From assembly GCA_003524565.1 (NCBI GenBank), contig DQGU01000030.1, forward strand, positions 1-15,806: a stretch of DNA of 15,806 nt, read 5' to 3'. Source of the DNA: Rhodospirillaceae bacterium (GTDB taxonomy: Bacteria; Pseudomonadota; Alphaproteobacteria; Micavibrionales; UBA2020). Numbering within the stretch: position 1 is the first letter of the stretch; every line of letters begins with the position of its first letter. Made by a program: the position numbers and the translations under genes. The notes under the pieces were generated by a model, which saw only the letters and a list, made by a program, of their open reading frames with translations, searched no databases and was not told where the DNA came from. Of this stretch, positions 6,487 through 13,803 are shown in pieces.

Positions 6487-7434
6487 ATGAAAGCTTTCGT
6501 ATTCCCCGGCCAAGGCAGCCAGTTTATCGGCATGGGCAAAGACCTTGCCGAAGCCTTCCCCGCCGCGCGCGAGGTTTTTCAGGAAGTCGATGACGCGCTG
6601 TCGCAAAGCCTGAGCAAAATCATGTTCGAGGGGCCGGATACCGACCTCAACCTCACCGAAAACACCCAGCCGGCGCTGATGGCGGTTTCCGTCGCCGTCG
6701 CGCGCGTGTTGCAACAGGCGAAGCCGGATTTGTTCACCACCGCCCATTGCGCCTTTGTCGCCGGACATTCGCTGGGTGAATATTCCGCCCTGACGGCGGC
6801 GGGTTCTTTCAATCTCAGCGACGCGGCGCGCCTTTTGAAGCTGCGCGGCCAGTCGATGCAAAAAGCCGTGCCCGTCGGCGTCGGCGCCATGGCCGCCATT
6901 CTGGGGCTTGAGCTGCCGGATGTAACCGACATTGTGAAGGCCGCCAGCAGCGTTTCCGGTTCTGCCGAGATTGTTGCCGCCGCCAACGACAATTCCTTCG
7001 GCCAAGTGGTCGTGAGCGGGCACAAGGCCGCGGTTGAAAAAGCCGTCGCGCTCGCAACCGAACGTGGCGCAAAGCGCGCCATTCTGCTGCCGGTATCGGC
7101 GCCGTTCCACTGCCCGCTGATGCAGCCCGCGGCGGATGCCATGCGCGATGCGCTGGCGCAAATCACCTTGCGCGCGCCGAGCGTGCCGCTGGTCGCCAAC
7201 GTAATTGCCAGCGAGGTCACCGACCCCGCGCAAATCAAGAACCTGCTGGTTGAACAGGTGACCGGCATGGTGCGCTGGCGCGAATCCGTCATGTACATGA
7301 AAACCCGCGGCGTCACCGAAACGGTGGAGCTGGGCGCGGGCAAGGTACTGACCGGCCTGACCAAGCGTATCGAGGGCGACATGACCGGCCGCGCCGTCGG
7401 CACCCCCAAAGACATCGAAGAATTTCTGAAATAA
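6487..7434 (+). CDS. fabD: Malonyl-CoA:ACP transacylase
   Basis: Transfers malonyl from CoA to acyl carrier protein, feeding chain elongation in type II fatty-acid synthesis; cytoplasmic. The 315 aa are family length. Seen: FPGQGSQ (6-12), the nucleophile elbow GHSLGEYS with S95 (93-100), the malonate-binding R120 in LKLRGQSM, the QVVVSG block (about 173-178), the catalytic H208 in VSAPFHCPLM and the C-terminal ELGAGKVLTGL. The ATG is preceded by AAAGGA (6472-6477), 9 nt upstream. First gene of the fatty-acid cluster, 38 bp before the DUF805 gene. Confidence 0.96.
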   Translation: MKAFVFPGQGSQFIGMGKDLAEAFPAAREVFQEVDDALSQSLSKIMFEGPDTDLNLTENTQPALMAVSVAVARVLQQAKPDLFTTAHCAFVAGHSLGEYSALTAAGSFNLSDAARLLKLRGQSMQKAVPVGVGAMAAILGLELPDVTDIVKAASSVSGSAEIVAAANDNSFGQVVVSGHKAAVEKAVALATERGAKRAILLPVSAPFHCPLMQPAADAMRDALAQITLRAPSVPLVANVIASEVTDPAQIKNLLVEQVTGMVRWRESVMYMKTRGVTETVELGAGKVLTGLTKRIEGDMTGRAVGTPKDIEEFLK

Positions 7435-7472
7435 ACCGCCGCCGCGCGATAACAACAAAAGGAAAAACGAGA

Positions 7473-7817
7473 ATGGACTTCAATGCCCTTTCCGCCGACG
7501 TGCAAAAAAACGCCCGCCATATCCTGAACAATTACGCCAATTTCGATGGCCGCGCGGGCTTGCGTGAATTCTGGCTATGGTTTTTGCCCCTGCTTGCCCT
7601 GTGCCTGCTGCTGCAAGGGCTTGGCCAAATTCTATCTATTTTCTATTTGCTGTCGGGGCTTATCAGCCTGGCGCTGGCTATTCCCTCGCTTGCCGTCGGC
7701 GCGCGCCGCCTGCACGACACAGGACGTAGCGGCTGGCTGCAACTGCTGCTGCTTATCCCCGTCGCGGGGCTTTTGGTGATGGTTTATTTCTGGGCGCAGC
7801 CGTCCGGCAAAGCGTAA
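7473..7817 (+). CDS. DUF805 family membrane protein
   Basis: 114 aa. Belongs to the DUF805 (YhaH-like) family of small inner-membrane proteins of unknown function. Seen: the N-terminal motif FDGRAGLREFWLWF (about 24-37), a first hydrophobic segment (about 34-52), a second (about 53-72), the signature PSLAVGARRLHDTGRSGW (70-87), then a third hydrophobic segment (about 88-106). The longer N-terminus of about 20 residues is soluble. AAAGGA precedes the ATG. It lies between fabD and fabG, 38 bp after the first and 35 bp before the second, all on one strand, so it is probably cotranscribed. A role in lipid or membrane biology is suggested only by position. Confidence 0.9.
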   Translation: MDFNALSADVQKNARHILNNYANFDGRAGLREFWLWFLPLLALCLLLQGLGQILSIFYLLSGLISLALAIPSLAVGARRLHDTGRSGWLQLLLLIPVAGLLVMVYFWAQPSGKA

Positions 7818-7852
7818 AAACACACAAACAAAAACAAAAAAGGAAACAGGAC

Positions 7853-8593
7853 ATGTTCAATCTTTCGGGTAAAAAAGCACTCGTCACCGGCGCATCAGGC
7901 GGCATTGGCGGGGCTATCGCCAAGGCGCTGCACGCCGCGGGCGCAGACGTCGCTCTTTCCGGTCGCAATGTGGAGGCGCTGAACAAGCTTGCCGCTGAAA
8001 TCGGACAGGAGCGCGTGCATGTCGTGCCGGGCGATTTGAACACGGCCGAAGCCGCCGATGCGCTGGTCAAGGCGGGCGAAGACGCCATGGGGCAAATCGA
8101 CATCCTTGTAAACAACGCAGGCCTGACCAAAGACGGTCTTTTCATGCGCATGAAAGACGAAGACTGGCAGGTTGTGCAGGATGTGAACCTGACCGCACCT
8201 TTCCGCCTGATACGCGCCGCCATCCGCGGCATGATGAAACGCCGCGCGGGCCGCATCATCAACATCACCTCGGTCGTTGGCGTTACGGGTAACCCGGGGC
8301 AGGCGAATTACTGCGCGTCCAAAGCCGGCATGATTGGCATGAGCAAATCCATGGCGCAGGAAGTCGCCAACCGCGGAATCACCGTCAACTGCATCGCCCC
8401 CGGTTTCATTTCAACCGCCATGACCGACGCGCTGAATGACGAGCAAAAAGCCAAAATCAACGCAACCATCCCCGCGGGCGCCATGGGCACGCCGGAAGAC
8501 ATCGCGGCGGCTGTAGTCTATCTCGCCTCTAACGAGGCGGGCTACATGACTGGCCAGACACTGCATGTAAACGGCGGCATGGCGATGATTTAG
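7853..8593 (+). CDS. fabG: 3-oxoacyl-[ACP] reductase
   Basis: NADPH-dependent short-chain dehydrogenase that reduces beta-ketoacyl-ACP to beta-hydroxyacyl-ACP in each elongation cycle. The 246 aa are typical. Seen: the Rossmann motif TGASGGIG (12-19), NNAG (87-90), N112, and the catalytic S140-Y153-K157 triad (INITS, then NYCASK), plus the FabG-like ending GQTLHVNGGMAMI. The context between fabD and acpP supports FabG over the many other SDR enzymes. AGGAAACAGGAC precedes the ATG. A strong terminator follows 47 bp after the stop. Confidence 0.96.
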   Translation: MFNLSGKKALVTGASGGIGGAIAKALHAAGADVALSGRNVEALNKLAAEIGQERVHVVPGDLNTAEAADALVKAGEDAMGQIDILVNNAGLTKDGLFMRMKDEDWQVVQDVNLTAPFRLIRAAIRGMMKRRAGRIINITSVVGVTGNPGQANYCASKAGMIGMSKSMAQEVANRGITVNCIAPGFISTAMTDALNDEQKAKINATIPAGAMGTPEDIAAAVVYLASNEAGYMTGQTLHVNGGMAMI

Positions 8594-8640
8594 GCCGCCT
8601 GCGGCGGTGATTTAAGCACCAGCGCTACCGCCTTTCAGAC

Positions 8641-8672
8641 AAAAAGCCCTGCCCCAGACGGCGGGGCTTTTT
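8641..8672 (+). terminator. Intrinsic terminator after fabG
   Basis: AAAAAGCCCTGCC (8641-8653) pairs with GGCGGGGCTTTTT (8660-8672) with a single T-G wobble, around a 6-nt loop. A-run and T-run flanks allow it to work in both directions. It closes the fabD-DUF805-fabG unit and separates it from acpP. Confidence 0.9.
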
Positions 8673-8724
8673 GCATCTGAACGGAGTTTGGTTTCGCTTA
8701 ATTATGTAAATAATCAATCTCTAT

Positions 8725-8754
8725 TTGCAATGCGGAAAATTTATGTTACCTAAT
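8725..8754 (+). promoter_or_regulatory. Possible acpP promoter
   Basis: TTGCAA (8725-8730) with CCTAAT (8749-8754) after 18 nt, or TACCTA after 16 nt. The AT-rich block 8690-8755 lies between the fabG terminator and acpP, which must have its own promoter. The ribosome binding site is CGAGG (8799-8803), 6 nt before the ATG. Confidence 0.35.
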
Positions 8755-8809
8755 GCCACTCTCTGCGCGGCAGGGAAAAGAGCTTTAACGTAATCAAACG
8801 AGGTTTTAC

Positions 8810-9052
8810 ATGAGCGACATCAACGAACGCGTCAAAAAAATCGTTGTCGAACATTTGGGCGTTGATGGCGCCAAAGTTACTGACGATGCAAGCTTTATCG
8901 ACGATCTGGGCGCAGACAGCCTGGATACGGTCGAGCTCGTCATGGCTTTTGAAGAGGAATTCGGTATCGAAATCCCCGACGATGCGGCTGAGAAAATCCA
9001 GACCGTAAAAGACGCGATCAGCTTCATCGAGCAGAACGCGAAAGCCGCCTAA
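8810..9052 (+). CDS. acpP: Acyl carrier protein
   Basis: Small acidic cytoplasmic protein that carries growing acyl chains on a 4'-phosphopantetheine arm. The 80 aa are standard. Seen: the DSL attachment motif with S37 (LGADSLDTVELVMAFEEEF), flanking acidic helix II, the EIPDDAAEKI segment and the helix IV TVKDAISFI. It is flanked by terminators on both sides (8641-8672 and 9077-9120), so it is its own transcription unit, in keeping with the very high expression usual for ACP. It supplies the substrate for FabD, FabG and FabF encoded around it. Confidence 0.98.
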   Translation: MSDINERVKKIVVEHLGVDGAKVTDDASFIDDLGADSLDTVELVMAFEEEFGIEIPDDAAEKIQTVKDAISFIEQNAKAA

Positions 9053-9076
9053 CCGGCGCGCCGTTTATACGGATTT

Positions 9077-9120
9077 GAACAGCCCTTCTCTTTGCAAAAC
9101 AGGAGAGGGGCTGTTCTTTT
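9077..9120 (+). terminator. Intrinsic terminator after acpP
   Basis: A 15-bp stem: 9077-9091 (GAACAGCCCTTCTCT) pairs with 9102-9116 (GGAGAGGGGCTGTTC), with two G-T wobbles and a 10-nt loop, followed by TTTT. It starts 24 bp after the acpP stop. Confidence 0.9.
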
Positions 9121-9207
9121 ACCGCCGCGGCACCATTTAGATTTATACTGCACCCGAATCCATCACGCCGCATCCGGCAGCAAACCAAAGCATACAGGAT
9201 ATAGAAC

Positions 9208-10470
9208 ATGAGACGTGTTGTCGTAACAGGTATGGGCATCATCAGCCCGCTCGGTCAGGGTCTTGCGCATAACTGGCAGGCCATCACCGCCGGTAAATCG
9301 GGCATTCGTAACATCCGCGGTTTTGACGCCTCCGACATCGCCTCGCAGGTTGCGGCCGAAGTTCCCGTGTGGGAAGGCGCCGAAGGCCTGTTCGATGTGA
9401 ATAAATACATCGAGCCCAAAGAGCAGAAGAAGATGGATAAGTTCATCCATTTCGGCTACGCCGCCGCCGTCGATGCGGTTGAAGACAGCGGCTACGTCCC
9501 CGCGGACGAAGAAGCGCGCTGCCGCGCGGGCGTGCTTATCGGCTCGGGCATTGGCGGGCTTTCGAACATTCACGACACCTCGCTGCTCATGGCGGAAAAA
9601 GGTCCGCGCCGTATTTCGCCCTTTTTTATCCCCTCTTCGCTTATCAACCTGATTTCGGGGCAGGTTTCCATCCGCTACGGCTTCAAGGGGCCGAACCATG
9701 CGGTTGTTACCGCCTGCGCGACGGGCAGCCATGCGATTGGCGATGCCGCGCGCCTGATTGCGTTTGACGATGCGGACGTGATGGTGGCTGGCGGCGCCGA
9801 AGCCGCCATCTGCCGCGTCGGCGTCGGCGGTTTTGCCGCCTGCCGCGCACTGTCCACCAGCTATAACGACACGCCGGAAAAAGCATCCCGCCCGTTTGAC
9901 AAAGGCCGCGACGGTTTTGTGATTGGTGAAGGCGCAGGCGTTGTGGTTCTCGAAGAATACGAGCACGCCAAAAAACGTGGCGCGAAAATTTATGCCGAAG
10001 TTGTCGGCTATGGCCTGTCGGGCGATGCGTATCACGTTACATCCCCCGCTGAAAACGGCGATGGCGGTTACCGCGCCATGCAAGCCGCGCTGAAGCGCGC
10101 GGGCGTGACGCCGGCCGAGGTCGATTATATCAATGCGCACGGCACATCGACGCCGCTGGGCGATGACATCGAACTGGGCGCGACCAAGCGTCTGTTCGGC
10201 GACGCCATCAAAACGGTTTCTATCTCTTCCACCAAATCCGCTATCGGTCACCTTTTGGGTGCAGCGGGCGCGGTCGAGGCGATTTACAGCATCAAGGCCA
10301 TCGAAACCGGCATCCTGCCGCCGACACTGAACCTTGACGACCCGTCCGACGTCGCAGAGGGCGTGGACCTTGTCCCGCACAAGGCGAAAGAGAAAAAGGT
10401 CAATGTCGCGCTGTCGAATTCCTTCGGCTTTGGCGGCACCAACGCCTCCCTCGTCTTTCGCAAGGTGTAG
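9208..10470 (+). CDS. fabF: 3-oxoacyl-[ACP] synthase II
   Basis: Condensing enzyme (KAS II) that joins malonyl-ACP to acyl-ACP in fatty-acid elongation. The 420 aa are typical. Seen: the start MRRVVVTGMGIISPLG, the active-site C170 in VVTACATGSHAIGDAAR, the first catalytic histidine H311 in NAHGTSTPLGDD, K343 and H348 in STKSAIGHLLGAAG, and the Gly-rich end NSFGFGGTNASLVF. The Cys-His-His set is complete. AGGAT (9196-9200) precedes the ATG. A weak TATACT (9144-9149) could be its -10, but no matching -35 is seen. mltG starts 3 bp after its stop, so the two are coupled. Confidence 0.97.
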   Translation: MRRVVVTGMGIISPLGQGLAHNWQAITAGKSGIRNIRGFDASDIASQVAAEVPVWEGAEGLFDVNKYIEPKEQKKMDKFIHFGYAAAVDAVEDSGYVPADEEARCRAGVLIGSGIGGLSNIHDTSLLMAEKGPRRISPFFIPSSLINLISGQVSIRYGFKGPNHAVVTACATGSHAIGDAARLIAFDDADVMVAGGAEAAICRVGVGGFAACRALSTSYNDTPEKASRPFDKGRDGFVIGEGAGVVVLEEYEHAKKRGAKIYAEVVGYGLSGDAYHVTSPAENGDGGYRAMQAALKRAGVTPAEVDYINAHGTSTPLGDDIELGATKRLFGDAIKTVSISSTKSAIGHLLGAAGAVEAIYSIKAIETGILPPTLNLDDPSDVAEGVDLVPHKAKEKKVNVALSNSFGFGGTNASLVFRKV

Positions 10471-10473
10471 GGC

Positions 10474-11511
10474 GTGAAGGTCGGGCGGTTTCTCGCTTAC
10501 GCCGCGCTTTTGGGGCTTTGCGCCGTGCTGGCCGCGGGGCTTTGGTTTGACCGCGCCTTTCACGCCATGCGCGTCATGCCCGAAAACACCATGATGTTCG
10601 TCGAGCCGGGCAGCGGCATCGCCAAAATCGCCCGCGACCTTGAAGCACAGGGGTTTATCAATGATGCCCGCGTGTTTCAAATCGGCGCGCGTTACATCGC
10701 GTGGCGCTACCCCAAACGCGGCGGGCTGAAAGCCGGCGAATACCTGATGCCTACTGTGGCATCAACCCGCGACATCATCCGCATCCTGCACATGGGCAAG
10801 ACATTCCAGCGCCGCCTGACCGTGCCCGAAGGGCTGATGGCCGTTGAAATCATCGCGCTGATTAACGCCGCGGACGCGATGCAGGGCGAAATCGTCACCA
10901 TCCCGCCCGAGGGCAGCCTGCTGCCCGAAACATATCACTACACCCGCGGCGCGCATCGCAGCGACATCGTGGCGCGCATGCAAAAATCGATGAACACCGC
11001 CCTTGATGAACTTTGGGAAAAACGCGCGGAAGGCCTGCCCATCAAAACCCGCGAAGAAGCAGTCATTCTGGCTGCTATCGTCGAAAAAGAAACCGCGATT
11101 GCGGCGGAGCGTCCGCGCGTCGCCGGTGTTTTCGTGAACCGCTTGCGCATGGGCATGAAACTGCAAACCGACCCGACGGTTATCTATGCCCTGACGGAGG
11201 GGAAAACGCGCCTTGGCCGCGCGCTTTTGCGCCGCGACCTTGAAGAGGTTGACTCCCCCTACAACACCTACAAATACGCAGGCCTGCCGCCGGGGCCGAT
11301 TGCCAACCCGGGCTATGAATCGCTCGCCGCGGCGCTTAACCCTGAAAAACACGATTTCATTTATTTTGTCGCCGATGGTTCGGGCGGTCATGCCTTTGGC
11401 AAAACACTGCAAGAGCATAACCGCAACGTGCAGCGCTGGCGTCAGGTGCGCAAACGCGTAGCACCCGCCGCGCAGCCCGCCCCCGCGGCCGAAGCGGCGG
11501 CCGAAGAATAA
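10474..11511 (+). CDS. mltG: Endolytic peptidoglycan transglycosylase MltG (GTG start)
   Basis: Inner-membrane lytic transglycosylase that cleaves nascent glycan strands and sets their length (YceG-like family). 345 aa. Seen: a single N-terminal membrane segment (about 5-24), a LysM-like subdomain around 40-110 (VEPGSGIAKIARDLEAQG), TVPEG (116-120), the catalytic-glutamate motif IVEKET (202-207), then VFVNRLRMGMKLQTDPTVIYAL and the signature SPYNTYKYAGLPPGPIANPG. The last 20 residues are an Ala/Pro/Glu tail. GTG was chosen as the start because it directly precedes the Lys-Val-Gly leader of the membrane helix and lies 3 bp after the fabF stop, with AAGG upstream. The acpP-fabF-mltG neighbourhood is common in proteobacteria and links envelope growth to lipid synthesis. 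Confidence 0.95.
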   Translation: MKVGRFLAYAALLGLCAVLAAGLWFDRAFHAMRVMPENTMMFVEPGSGIAKIARDLEAQGFINDARVFQIGARYIAWRYPKRGGLKAGEYLMPTVASTRDIIRILHMGKTFQRRLTVPEGLMAVEIIALINAADAMQGEIVTIPPEGSLLPETYHYTRGAHRSDIVARMQKSMNTALDELWEKRAEGLPIKTREEAVILAAIVEKETAIAAERPRVAGVFVNRLRMGMKLQTDPTVIYALTEGKTRLGRALLRRDLEEVDSPYNTYKYAGLPPGPIANPGYESLAAALNPEKHDFIYFVADGSGGHAFGKTLQEHNRNVQRWRQVRKRVAPAAQPAPAAEAAAEE

Positions 11512-11586
11512 ACCAGAAGTTTCATGGCCTTGCCCGCAAAGACGGCCGCGCTTTACCCCTCCTTCATGGTTTTCTGATAGGATAGC

Positions 11587-12198
11587 ATGATGAAAAAAGA
11601 GCTTCAGGGCAGCACACAGATAGACCCCGAATTGCTGAGCGGCGACAGTCCGTTCCGCCATTCGTTGCTGATTGCCATGCCGGGGCTGCAAGACGGGCTT
11701 TTCACCCGCAGCGTCGTTTATGTCTGCGCCCATAGCGCGGCAGGGGCGATGGGCATCGTGGTCAATCAGCGCCTACCCGATGTCGGATTTGGGGAACTGC
11801 TGTCGCAGCTGAAACTGCCGCGCTCTTCACTGTCTATCGAGCCCGTGGTGCATTTCGGCGGCCCCGTTGAAACGGGGCGCGGGTTTGTGCTGCACTCCAC
11901 CGACTTTATCCGCGAAGACACCGTGCGCATCAACGATACGCTCTGCATCACCGGCACCATCGATATTCTGGAGGCGATTGCGGAGGGGCGCGGCCCGACA
12001 CGCAGCATCTTCGCCCTCGGCTATGCGGGCTGGAGCGCGGGCCAGCTGGAATCCGAAATTCAGGGCAACAGCTGGCTGACCATCCCCGCGGACGAGGATT
12101 TGATTTTCGGCACCGCCCTTGACGACAAATGGGGCAAGGCGCTGTCACGCCTTGGCATTGATGCCCACGCGCTTTCGGCGGACGCCGGCCACGCCTGA
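11587..12198 (+). CDS. yqgE: YqgE/AlgH family protein (DUF179, UPF0301)
   Basis: Conserved cytoplasmic protein of unknown biochemical role; AlgH of Pseudomonas was linked to alginate regulation. 203 aa. Seen: SLLIAMPGLQDGLFTRSVVY (about 27-46), GAMGIVVNQ (about 55-63), the HFGGPVETGRGFVLHS block (about 91-106), the LGYAGWSAGQLESEI signature (about 145-159) and NSWLTIPADEDLIF near the C-terminus. An ATG one codon later is an equally good start; AGGATAG lies just upstream. It is 75 bp after mltG on the same strand, so it may be cotranscribed or have its own weak promoter. The family is certain; the function is not. Confidence 0.92.
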   Translation: MMKKELQGSTQIDPELLSGDSPFRHSLLIAMPGLQDGLFTRSVVYVCAHSAAGAMGIVVNQRLPDVGFGELLSQLKLPRSSLSIEPVVHFGGPVETGRGFVLHSTDFIREDTVRINDTLCITGTIDILEAIAEGRGPTRSIFALGYAGWSAGQLESEIQGNSWLTIPADEDLIFGTALDDKWGKALSRLGIDAHALSADAGHA

Positions 12199-12381
12199 CG
12201 TTTTTGGATGTCACCGTAGATGCGTTTGGGGTGCTTATGTGCTCAATTCCTTGTCCGGCGCATTTTTATCCGCTTTCTCGGTACTTAGACACCGCAAATA
12301 CGGAAAATGTTTTTGACAGCCCGAAGGCGCGGGGCGTAACCTTCATGACTTGTTGAAACAGCAAGTTTGATTCGAACCATC
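12199..12381 (+). other. Intergenic stretch with possible 39-codon ORF and leader hairpin
   Basis: Between yqgE and the ankyrin gene. It is less GC-rich than the flanks. An ATG at 12237 opens a 39-residue frame ending at 12356, with cysteines at positions 2, 6 and 39 and a GGGG four nt upstream. Just before the ankyrin gene, ACTTGTT (12348-12354) pairs with AGCAAGT (12360-12366; one G-T wobble) over a 5-nt loop. There is no sound evidence that the short frame is translated. It could be a leader peptide or simply an untranslated region. Confidence 0.2.
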
Positions 12382-13074
12382 ATGTCCTCCCCCTTCTTTG
12401 ACAAGCTCCGCGCTGCGGCTCGCCACGGCTTTTCCGCCGTGCAGGGTAAAAACGATGCGCCCTTCACCGCCGCCAGCGCTGCCGTGCTTTGCGAGGCCGC
12501 GGGGAAATACGACGTCACAAGCGTGCGCAATATCATCACCCGTTGGCCGGAGGCCATCAACACGCCCGCGCCCGACGGCCTGACCCCGCTGCACTTCGCC
12601 GTGATTGCCATGGACAGCAGTCAGATTGCCTGGCTTGTCGCGCGCGGCGCCGATATTAATGCACCCGACCATGCGGGCAATACGCCGCTGCATTTCGCCG
12701 CGCAATGCGCGCGCGCGGATAACACGCAAAGACTTGTCGATGCGGGTGCGCGCATCGAGGCCCGCAATCATCTGGGTGAAACCCCGCTTTATTTCGCCGT
12801 GATGTTCGAGCGGCCGGAAAACCTGCATGTGCTGGTGGCCGCAGGGGCGCGTGCCGATGCCGCGCGCCATGATGGCGAAACGCCGCTCAGCCTTGCCGCC
12901 AAAGACGACAAACAGCCCCCGGGCGGCGCCCCCGCCGCGCGGCACGACATGATGCAGGCCATGACCGACGCGCTTTGCACGCGCAAACATGCGATTGACG
13001 GCGCCTCGGTGCTGGCAGGCGACATGACACTGCCCTGCGGCCCCACGGTACGCAAACGCGTGAATAAACCCTGA
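12382..13074 (+). CDS. Ankyrin-repeat protein
   Basis: 230 aa from the ATG at 12382. Seen: an N-terminal helical region, then about four ankyrin repeats recognised by DGLTPLHFAV, AGNTPLHFAAQCA, LGETPLYFAVMF and DGETPLSLAA, each followed by a helix and a 'LV-x-x-GA' turn (LVARGADINAPDH, LVDAGARIEARNH, LVAAGARADAARH). No signal peptide is evident, so it is probably cytoplasmic. Ankyrin repeats bind proteins; the partner is unknown. The start is uncertain: a TTG five codons upstream (12367) is also in frame and neither has a clear Shine-Dalgarno sequence. The C-terminal 60 residues lack repeats. It converges on the acetyltransferase gene with 29 bp between the ends. Confidence 0.85.
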   Translation: MSSPFFDKLRAAARHGFSAVQGKNDAPFTAASAAVLCEAAGKYDVTSVRNIITRWPEAINTPAPDGLTPLHFAVIAMDSSQIAWLVARGADINAPDHAGNTPLHFAAQCARADNTQRLVDAGARIEARNHLGETPLYFAVMFERPENLHVLVAAGARADAARHDGETPLSLAAKDDKQPPGGAPAARHDMMQAMTDALCTRKHAIDGASVLAGDMTLPCGPTVRKRVNKP

Positions 13075-13103
13075 CAGAAAAACATCGCCCAGCGCGGCGC
13101 GCC

Positions 13104-13697
13104 CTAGCCCTGCGCTTCGTCGCCCGCGATTTTTGCGAAAATAAGATGGTCGCGCCACACGCCGTTGATTTTGACAAGGCCGCGCGCGATGCCTTCGGCA
13201 TGAAAGCCGTTTTTTTCAAGCACGCGCTGGCTGGCGCGGTTTTCGGGCAGGCAGCCCGCCTGCAGACGGTGCAGCCCCAAATCGTCAAAGGCATATTGCG
13301 ATAGCCTGCCGACGGCCTCCGCCATCAAGCCCTGTCCGCGCACGGCCTCATCCAGCCAATAGCCGAGCGTTGCCATTTGCGCGGCGGCACGAATAATATT
13401 GCCAAGCGTGATGCCGCCCAAAAGCGCATCGTCGGCCTGCCTGAAAATAAAAAACACATGCGCGCAGCCCTGCTTGCTGTCGTATTGCCACAGCGCGCGC
13501 CGCGCGGCATAGCCGTGGCGGTTCACCTGCCGCAGGGTTGATGCAGGGCTCCATGGACGCAGAAAATCCGCATTGCGCTCAATCTGCGCCGTCCATGCCG
13601 CCACATCGCCCGCTTCAGGCAGGCGCAGGTAAAGCCGCGGCGTATCCAGCCGCGGGGGCAGGTCGGGTTTGGCGCGTTTCCAAAGGCTGGCCAGCAT
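13104..13697 (-). CDS. RimJ/RimL-type GNAT N-acetyltransferase
   Basis: 197 aa acetyl-CoA-dependent acetyltransferase, closest in pattern to RimJ, which acetylates the N-terminus of a ribosomal protein. Seen: the opening LDTPRLYLRLPEAGDVAAW (about 18-36), FLRPWSP (about 45-51), the LLGGITLGNI strand pair (about 92-101), ATLGYWLDEAVRGQGLMAEA, which contains the acetyl-CoA pyrophosphate loop (RGQGL), then NRASQRVLEKNGFHAEG near the C-terminus and WRDHLIFAKI. Substrate cannot be fixed from sequence; other RimJ-like enzymes acetylate small molecules or antibiotics. It is monocistronic, divergent from the L,D-transpeptidase gene and convergent with the ankyrin gene. Confidence 0.9.
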   Translation of the reverse strand: MLASLWKRAKPDLPPRLDTPRLYLRLPEAGDVAAWTAQIERNADFLRPWSPASTLRQVNRHGYAARRALWQYDSKQGCAHVFFIFRQADDALLGGITLGNIIRAAAQMATLGYWLDEAVRGQGLMAEAVGRLSQYAFDDLGLHRLQAGCLPENRASQRVLEKNGFHAEGIARGLVKINGVWRDHLIFAKIAGDEAQG

Positions 13698-13748
13698 TCT
13701 TGGTCTTCATCCGGTGGTTATTAAGCGAAAAAACAACTGTTTTCGTAG

Positions 13749-13754
13749 TATAAT
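13749..13754 (+). promoter_or_regulatory. -10 box candidate for the L,D-transpeptidase gene
   Basis: A perfect TATAAT, 50 nt before the ATG at 13804, within the AT-rich divergent region 13711-13765. No good -35 is seen 16-18 nt upstream (CGAAAA), so the promoter may depend on an activator or be used weakly. AAGGAT at 13789-13794 is the ribosome binding site. Confidence 0.4.
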
Positions 13755-13803
13755 TCATCTATCATACGCGCAAAAGACGCCACCTGATAAGGATAATAGC
13801 CGG

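Noticed and set aside
6460..7458. 332-codon minus-strand frame opposite fabD
   Set aside because: Antisense shadow with Gly/Arg/His bias; fabD is complete on the other strand.
9163..10680. 505-codon open frame on the minus strand, opposite fabF and mltG
   Set aside because: It lies antisense to two clearly conserved genes and its translation is Arg/His/Gly/Asp-rich with no recognisable domain, as expected from a GC-rich complement strand.
13669..13803. 45-codon N-terminal extension of the L,D-transpeptidase
   Set aside because: It overlaps the divergent acetyltransferase start and promoter; the signal peptide and ribosome binding site point to the ATG at 13804.
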